DNA of 64,000 bases from Hyaloscypha bicolor E (Eukaryota > Ascomycota > Leotiomycetes > Helotiales > Hyaloscyphaceae): the NCBI RefSeq assembly GCF_002865645.1, contig NW_020194685.1:2753363-2817362 (forward strand), in the 5' to 3' direction. Below, in pieces: positions 57,519 through 64,000 of the stretch; the first letter of the stretch is position 1, and each line of letters begins with the position of its first letter. Under the pieces are notes generated by a model. It had not been told where the DNA came from and searched no databases. It saw only the letters and a list, made by a program, of their open reading frames with translations. The position numbers and the translations under genes were made by a program.

Positions 57519-58276
57519 TCCACAGAATCAACACGATGTTTCACATTATCCGAGGGGTCTTGATCAGTCCGTCAACTTCTCGCTTTCCTTTAGGATACTT
57601 ACCACTAATACTCTCTCAAAGAATCAGGCTACGGCCTCTCAAATCGGTTCGAAATATCGAGCCTCAACCTGCCGCATGAGCCTACACAGTCTATCCCCAC
57701 ACTTTTGGGTGCGCCTCCGAGGTCTTTGGGCTAAAGTTTGAATAGAATCTCATAGTCACTACGTTACTCGTAGGGTTTCAGGGGCGGAGTTAAGCACCGC
57801 CACATTGCTGGCGTCTACCTGCATTAAACACCAACCCTTGTGGCTCTGCAGTATTTTGCTTCGGAAGGCTCCAGCTGGATGTCCCCATGTCACAGGTACA
57901 TTGAGTGATTTTTCATGAATTGTCATTTGCCCCTAGACGCTGGTCGGAGAAGGCACTGATCGTCGTACTAGATAAAAAGCACTTTTACTGTTCGCTTACT
58001 TATCTCCTTCAAGACGACTTCAAGATATCTTAAAGGGCACCTCTCAGACAGTGAAAAGGCGAAGGCAATGCAAACAAGTGCGACCGAATATCCTCGTACA
58101 TTTAACGAGAATGACGCTTGCTGATGCGAATGGGTTGGGACTTTGAATTATCGGGAGTGAACAAGCGTGCCGTCCTTTACATTTTGTTGCACATTTCTAT
58201 GTACCACTGGATTCTCTGTCGCCTTAAGAACTTTGATTCAAGTTCTTCCACACCTCCCTCACCACGATAAGCTACT
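57519..58276. other. Intergenic between converging genes, nothing recognised
   Basis: 3' regions of LCP5 (+) and the polyglycine-hydrolase-like gene (-). A small GGCGG/CCGCC inverted repeat lies near 57792-57810 but is too short to interpret. Confidence 0.35.
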
Positions 58277-60338
58277 TCACGCAACAGGGTTCGCTGCCAA
58301 AAATGCATTGACACCCCCTACGCAAAGCACATCATCAAACGGGTTCTGTCCCGGTGCAGAAGGCGGCAAATCCTCAGTATTTATGATGATCACAAAATCC
58401 AGGCCATCCCATCGCGACTGGGCGAATGACATAGACCCGGAAGTGTGACCTTTGTGGGAAGATACCGGGTTCGGAACGCGGCTGACACGGAAGGAGGGAC
58501 GTGGGCCGATACCATTGACCGCTATGATTCAATCAGTTGGAGAGTCTTGATGGGAGAGAAGGTATATCGTTAAGGAAAGATGAGAAAATGTACCATGCGT
58601 CCCGATAAACCTCACAATAGTACTCGCACTACTGGCCAAACTCATCGCCCCGAAATTTGCCTCCTTACACATTCCATCCCCACCAAACACAAACGCCATC
58701 TCATTGTATGTCTGCGGGGTCATTGCTCCAATACCCGTCCACTTGCTCTCCTGCGTGACAGGGTCATTGACATGCGCAGTCGACGCAGTGGCGTATTTCC
58801 TGACATCGTACGACCCCGGTAGCAGAATATGGCTGTAGAGATAGTCGTAGTAAACCTGTCCCGAGATATGCTCGATCACGTATGAGAGAAGGATGTATCC
58901 ATAGTTAGAATATGCAGTTGCCGTTCCAGGAGCATAGTCCAAGGTGCGGCCAGTCATGCAATTCACAATGGCGGCCGTGTTAGTTGGCCCGCAACTGGTA
59001 ATACCGCCAATGTTCGTCGAGCAGGAGATATCGTAGGCAACGTCACCATAACCGAGGTTACTGCCATCGTAGTCGTGCAGGTCAGTACCGCCTTGGTGTG
59101 CGAGCAGTTGAGCGACAGTGACGTCTTGGAGGCGGGGATCGGGGGTATTTGTGATTCCGAGTAAGGGGTAGACTTTCGTCGTGGGAGAGAGCTGATTTGA
59201 GTCGTAGAGAAATTGAATCGCCGCCGAAAGGTAGATTTGGGAAAGGTTGGCCATGAGGAAAACATCTGTTGGAAGTGTAGTATGCCGAGTTGCTTCGCTC
59301 CACGAGTAGGCTCTTTCAAGCAAGATATTTCCAGCTTTGCCGACAGCGAACTGAGCTTGGCGAACGCCAGTCTTCTGCATGAATGACTGCATCATGGAAT
59401 CAGCTGCTGCTTGAGCCACTGCGTTGTTTTGGAATCCGATTGTGCTGCCGGTTGCCCACCAGCTTCTAGGTGTGGGGATGTCGTGTTCAGCAAATATGGC
59501 CGCGAAAAGAGTCGAAGAGCCTGTTCCTCCTCCCAAGACATGAATTGGGAATCTTCCGGCTGCTTTTTGGGTAGCATTTTGGGCTGCAAGTTGTGAGGCT
59601 GTCATGCCGTAGTGACAAACCCACGATCCGACGTCGGTGTCTGTGAAAGCGGATTCGACCCATTGATTTTCTCCCATGGAGAGTGCATATGGACGCCAGA
59701 AAGGCTTGATGACTTCGCTGTTGAAGACTGTTTGGAAGTTATCAACGCCTCCACGTACCTCTGCCATCCACTTATCGTATTGATCATTGTAGTAGTAAAC
59801 TGTGCAGTAGAGTTGATTCTGCCCTCCAGGACCGTATTCCGTGATGGCTTTAAGAATATATCGATTTTGCTGCGCGGTCTGGATTCCCACCTTCCAATCG
59901 GCCCATACAACCCCGCAGCTTTGATACCAGTTCGTCACCCCATTCTTCTTCATTACGGCGGCAAAGATGGGGTTTGATGCTGTGCCGGTAGTGCTAAGCA
60001 GCGTTGTGACAAAACCATTGGCGGCATTGGTATTGAACCATGTTTGGTAGGTGGCTGCATCTGCTTCGTGGATTGCGAGGCCCGGAACGTTGGACCCAGA
60101 CTGCGGTATAACGGTGATTGGGAGGCAAATCATATACATTGAGGGAGACCATTCGGTAGCCAGCAGCGAACCATTTGTTGAAATTTGTTTGATGCTGAAC
60201 AGCGGTAACATCAATGTAAAATTGATAAACTGGTGTCCGCTTCACCAAAGATGAATCTCGGGCGGATATTTCTGCCGGAAGAGCTGTGCTGAGAGCGATG
60301 AACCATCCCAGAAGGCCAACCAGGAGGTTGGGCTTCAT
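58277..60338 (-). CDS. Secreted polyglycine-hydrolase-like protein (beta-lactamase fold), frameshifted
   Basis: Known relatives are secreted fungal serine proteases that cut polyglycine linkers of plant class IV chitinases. Segments on the minus strand: 60338 to 58594, then 58521-58277 after a GT-AG intron. A signal peptide (MKPNLLVGLLGWFIALSTAL) and a KR processing site come first. The N-terminal repeat domain follows (FNKWFAAGYRM, YTAVWVQRSG, ATYQTWFNTN), then a beta-lactamase-like domain from about residue 330. The YxN motif (AYSNYGY) and late HTSGSMSFAQSRWDGLD are present. Two defects: the frame changes by one base near 60080-60095, and where relatives have the SxxK nucleophile/base pair this protein has Asn and Gln (ANLSQIY, 59237-59248). 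It is thus a pseudogene or a catalytically inactive homologue. The family call rests on overall domain order. Confidence 0.78.
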
Positions 60339-61481
60339 GGTGATGACTGGGGTCAGGATTTCAACCGAACGACTGGATTAACAATTATGCACACTTTAAT
60401 GCAACAATACAGAAATTAAAACAATAGGCAAACCAAAAACAGGGGAAAGACTGTGAGAAGAGACAATGGAGGAAAGAAGGACAATTCTTCAAGAAAATCA
60501 TTAATTATCATAACCTTCACCCATACGAGATACGAGGTCGCTCCATTTCGGGACCTGCCTTCCCGCGATGTCTTATACTTTAAATTCGCTCCGAAAGGCT
60601 GCCTGGAAGCGATGTCGAGGACTGGATCAGGAAGTCTCAGCCCCAGCCGATCCCCGAATCGTAGAGAGCGTCATTTGGTAAAAACATTCAGCCATTCCAC
60701 GAATCGCTATTGTGGAAATGGAAAGACAATTTCGGGACCGTTGGCCGCATTCCTCCTTCTCATTTTGTCCCAAGGCTGACTAGTAGGGAAGCGCAAACGC
60801 TTAGAAAATGGTTTCAAAAAAGTAAGTAGTTTTCTAAAGAAAGGTTTGTATTTTAGCTCGCGAATAGAGGTGGCGTAAGGGGCGTCCTAATTAGGCATAG
60901 CCCTTCCCCTTAAACACTAAACAAAAATCCTCTTTCCTAATGCAACCGACCATTAATTCCAAGCTCGTGAATATAATTCATCGCGGGGATATCACACTTG
61001 GGTCGCCATGCAACTTGGAAAGTTCTCTTAAAATGTCTTACGGATGATTCTACAGCGATATGGTTGTACAATGCATTCTAGGGCACTTCAGTAACAATTG
61101 ATGAGTGGTAATATTGGAGAAACACATTTTCCCACGATAATTTCGTAGTGATCTAGCAAGGAAAACTGGCAATTCGTGGGCTGATGCACACGTGATCGTG
61201 GCCCCCTTTCCTCCTCCCACTCGCTTATGGTACCCCCTTTTCAGCCACGGTTCAGAATTCCCCAACTCTGGATTCTGGGTGCAACCTATTCGATACTGAC
61301 GATAATTAGATAGAATGAAGTCAACAATTTATTTTTAGAATTACTTAATCCCGTCTTGTCAACTTAGAACCGAGTACTTGAAGTAATTTTTTTCACGGTG
61401 TAATAAAAGGCTGCACTCCTTCTTCTTAAAGTTACATCTTAACATCGCTATTCCTCTTCAAGTCTTCTTGGTGCAATTTCT
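60339..61481. other. Intergenic; upstream region of the polyglycine-hydrolase-like gene
   Basis: 1.1 kb without a recognised gene. An imperfect inverted repeat at 60876-60912 (TAAGGGG ... CCCCTTA around the palindrome CCTAATTAGG at 60886-60895) is the only structure noticed. Confidence 0.4.
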
Positions 61482-63349
61482 TCACATCTTATACCTAAGT
61501 TTCTTGTTTTCCCGATCCGTTTTGTCAGAAAAGGCATCGATCAACTCCTCCGTCGCATCCGCTCCCTCCGCGCCCGCAGGATCCAAATCCCGTCTCTTAT
61601 TCTCCGCTTGATACACAAAGTATAACGATACAAACAACACAATATTGATGCAAAACGCCGCCAATGTGACAGCAACACCAGTCCCATATCTCGGCGCCTG
61701 AGACGACAGAAATGTTTGCGGGCTCACAATATTCGCCACCGCGTTCGCAGAAAAGAACAAGGCTCCAGTTACAGATTTTTTGGTGTACCCGGCGATGTTG
61801 CTGGCGAGCAGGGCGTAGAGAAGCCCGGCAGAGGTCGCTACGACCGGAATGATGGTTATGGCAAACAGGTGCGCCTTGCGAGTTGAAGATTTTATGGGGC
61901 TGAGGTAAAGGATAAGGCACGAGGCAATTCCGGGGAGGTAGCAGAGGATTATGACGAAGATTCGTTTGCCTTCGCCCCATCTTGAGGAGAGGAAGAAGCC
62001 AGCGAGAAGCATGGAGGTGGCTTGAACTAGGGGGTGTCAGCTAGGGGGGCTTTGAATGGTGAGTGGAGGGAACGAACCTATGCCCGGTGGGATACTGAGG
62101 AGAATGGATTCATCGACGCTGTACCCGAGTCCTCGAATCACCAATCCAGAAAACTGTTTTTGATAGAAGTATCAGTTATCTGCTTCCGTTATTGTGCACC
62201 AACAATGCCGACTAATGAGAAAAGAGAACAGAACTCACATTTGTTTGGAGAGAATTGGTCATATTGTGGAAGAAGATTGCAGCAACCAACATCCAGACTT
62301 TCAGATCCTTAAGGGCTTCGAAAACTTGGTACTGCTTGTGATGAGTATTCTTCACGCCAGTCTTGTTCGACTTGAGACGTTCGACGGCAATGACCCGTTC
62401 ACGCTCAGTAAGGAACTTGGCTGTGTGAGGAGAATCTGGAAGGATCCACCAGAGTGTGCTTCCGAAGCAGACCGTTATGAGACCAAGCTTCATATCTATT
62501 AGCAAGTTGTTGATCACACAGATAGCTAACTCACAATGATAAACATCCATTGGTACGGAAACATTTTGCCAACATGGATATGAGCAATTCCAAAGAATAT
62601 CGCGCTAAACAATGTGTCAGTGGAAGTCCAGGAAGTAAGAGAGTGACAAGATAGACCAACCCGCTGGGAGCTCCAATTAACCCATTAGCACAATACCAAA
62701 GAGCAACACGAGCAGACTGTTCCTCTCTCTTCCACCACGACGAGGTTATCAGGACAAAGCCTGGATTCAAGCACGATTCGAAGACTCCGAGGAAGAATCG
62801 TCCGACAGCAAGCGTAGCAAAATTGGTTGCAGATCCTGTTGCAGCAAGTGTCGCACCCCACAGGATGAAGTTGATAGCAATGTACTTCCCGGTTGGGAAC
62901 CTTTGCATCAAGATGTTCGTGGGGTATTGGGCGACGAGGTACCCGATATAGAATATTGAGATCAAGAGTGAGAATTGGGCTCCAACGAGCTTGGCTTCTC
63001 CGATAATCCCATATGTTGCTGCGGCAGTGAGAGAGTTTTTGTCAATAAATTGGAGTCCGTCTAGGTATCGGCAAGGCCTGGTTAGCTTAAGAATTAGAGA
63101 CCAAGAGAGAAAAATCTCACTGATTATGAGCATCAAAATACACATTCGATAATCGATCTTTCTCAAAAGACTCTTCTCCTCCTCGGGAGAGTATGGCTCG
63201 TAATGAGTATGAAGCACTTTCAATGCCTCATCACCATCAAAAACCTTCTCATTCAAGTGATGAATCTCAGATTGATGTGTAGCGACAGCTTCAATATCAA
63301 GAGGCGGTGCCATCTCGACCTCTTGAGGGGGCTCTTTGCCGGTGGCCAT
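61482..63349 (-). CDS. MFS permease, Dal5/allantoate-type anion:cation symporter
   Basis: Plasma-membrane transporter of the fungal Dal5-like family (allantoate, nicotinate, vitamins or small carboxylates). Six exons on the minus strand: 63349-63121, 63060-62661, 62604-62535, 62487-62239, 62153-62078 and 62026-61482, in phase, giving 522 residues. The cytosolic N-terminus ends LLRKIDYRMCILMLI, then GLQFIDKNSLTAAATYGI (helix 1). IGYLVAQYPTNILMQRFPTG, RFFLGVFESCLNPGFVLITS and WWKREEQSARVALWYCANGL are the family's helix 2-4 signatures. Helix 6 ends GLITVCFGSTLWWILPDSP. SVDESILLSIPPGI and AVANIVSPQTFLSSQAPRYG lie in the C-half. All five introns are GT-AG. It appears intact. The substrate cannot be deduced. 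Confidence 0.9.
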
Positions 63350-64000
63350 CTTTCCGTTTCTACGGGTTGTGTATCTTGTGTTGCAGAATGCAAGTCAAGA
63401 AAGGTTGCCAAAGTTGATTCCACACGACAGAATCAAATAACCATTTCAGTATCTTTATACGAAATGAGATTTTTGCGAGTGTGGGCCCTTAGATTCGCGT
63501 CCACTGCAAAGATGGCTTTTCTCATAACCGGGGACGGCATAGGCGGGGTATGCGGAGTAAGGGGGTCGGGGGAAAATTATTACCCACAGAAGCGGAGACG
63601 ACAGGCTCAAAGGATACTCGGCCAGCTAATAAGTTATGTCTCCGCCCTCGCTCTGTGCAGAATGTCCACATTCCACAACCTACAATGCAGGTGCAGGTCT
63701 GCTCAGTGGGCCAATAAAAGCCTTTGTCTCCTGCCGAGTCTAGGTGCCGAAATTCTGGCAGCCCCTAACCTTATTTGCTGCGATTATGCCTCCCGCTGCC
63801 GAGGCTGCACGAACCACTCTCTTGTCCTCCACATCGGGGAAACTTTCTCCAACCATTCCCCACATACTTCCCGCATTACATATTTGAGTCCACTTTTAAC
63901 GATCTGCTTACTAAAACAGAAGCTGGTCATGAAAAAGCTCATGGAGCCTCTCCTACTTAGTCACTGGGGCGGATATTCATTTTAGCGTGTCTTGGGGGCA
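63350..64000. promoter_or_regulatory. Upstream region of the Dal5-type permease gene
   Basis: 5' flank of the permease (minus strand) up to the window edge. The long plus-strand frame 63203-63985 runs antisense to permease exon 1 and out into the promoter, and has no recognisable content. Confidence 0.4.

Noticed and set aside
63203..63985. 260-codon plus frame at the right end
   Set aside because: Its first part is antisense to permease exon 1, whose protein is clearly real; the rest is cysteine-rich noise in the promoter.

Overview
This 64 kb window is nuclear DNA from a filamentous ascomycete (Pezizomycotina). The evidence is genes with short (about 50-100 nt) GT-AG introns, fungal-type families (APSES regulator, GPI-anchored GH18 chitinase, Dal5-type permease, polyglycine-hydrolase-like protein) and a TA-flanked miniature transposon. 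A Leotiomycete (Helotiales-like) origin is my impression only and is not proven by the sequence. I joined exons by hand, checking GT/GC-AG ends, reading-frame phase and family motifs. No rRNA, tRNA or CRISPR was recognised.

Layout: 0-8 kb holds NCL1 (tRNA m5C methyltransferase), a long-chain acyl-CoA synthetase with a one-base frameshift, and an unrecognised 391-residue protein. 8-15 kb is an accessory, decaying block: a sugar-transporter pseudogene (-), a gene-free stretch with a 250-bp TA-flanked MITE and a separate inverted repeat, a secreted alpha/beta hydrolase (+) and a P450 pseudogene (-). 15.8-21.3 kb holds a GPI-anchored chitinase, a Cys-type glutathione transferase and the Hsp90 co-chaperone CNS1. 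22-37 kb holds an Xbp1-like APSES regulator, TOP2 (1676 residues) and a Gyp5-like TBC RabGAP, separated by unusually long (2-2.7 kb) gene-free stretches. 39.4-41.9 kb carries two adjacent genes containing three copies of a domain I do not recognise. 43-45 kb is a second sugar-transporter pseudogene. 45-57.5 kb is mostly housekeeping: a lysine-rich unknown, the calcium sensor NCS-1, a hemerythrin-like protein, Mediator MED4, a truncated FMN-monooxygenase relic, a TM9/EMP70 protein and LCP5. 58-63.4 kb holds a polyglycine-hydrolase-like secreted protein (frameshifted, active-site dyad replaced) and a six-exon Dal5-type permease.

The housekeeping genes serve RNA modification and ribosome biogenesis (NCL1, LCP5), transcription (MED4, Xbp1-like), DNA topology (TOP2), protein folding (CNS1), vesicle traffic (TBC, TM9, NCS-1) and lipid activation (acyl-CoA synthetase). 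The accessory genes point to environmental or plant-substrate nutrition (sugar porters, permease, chitinase, secreted hydrolases), and many of them are broken. I see no intact biosynthetic cluster. The most unusual items are the uncharacterised three-copy domain family at 39.4-41.9 kb, the dyad-less polyglycine-hydrolase homologue, and the chitinase with an altered catalytic motif.
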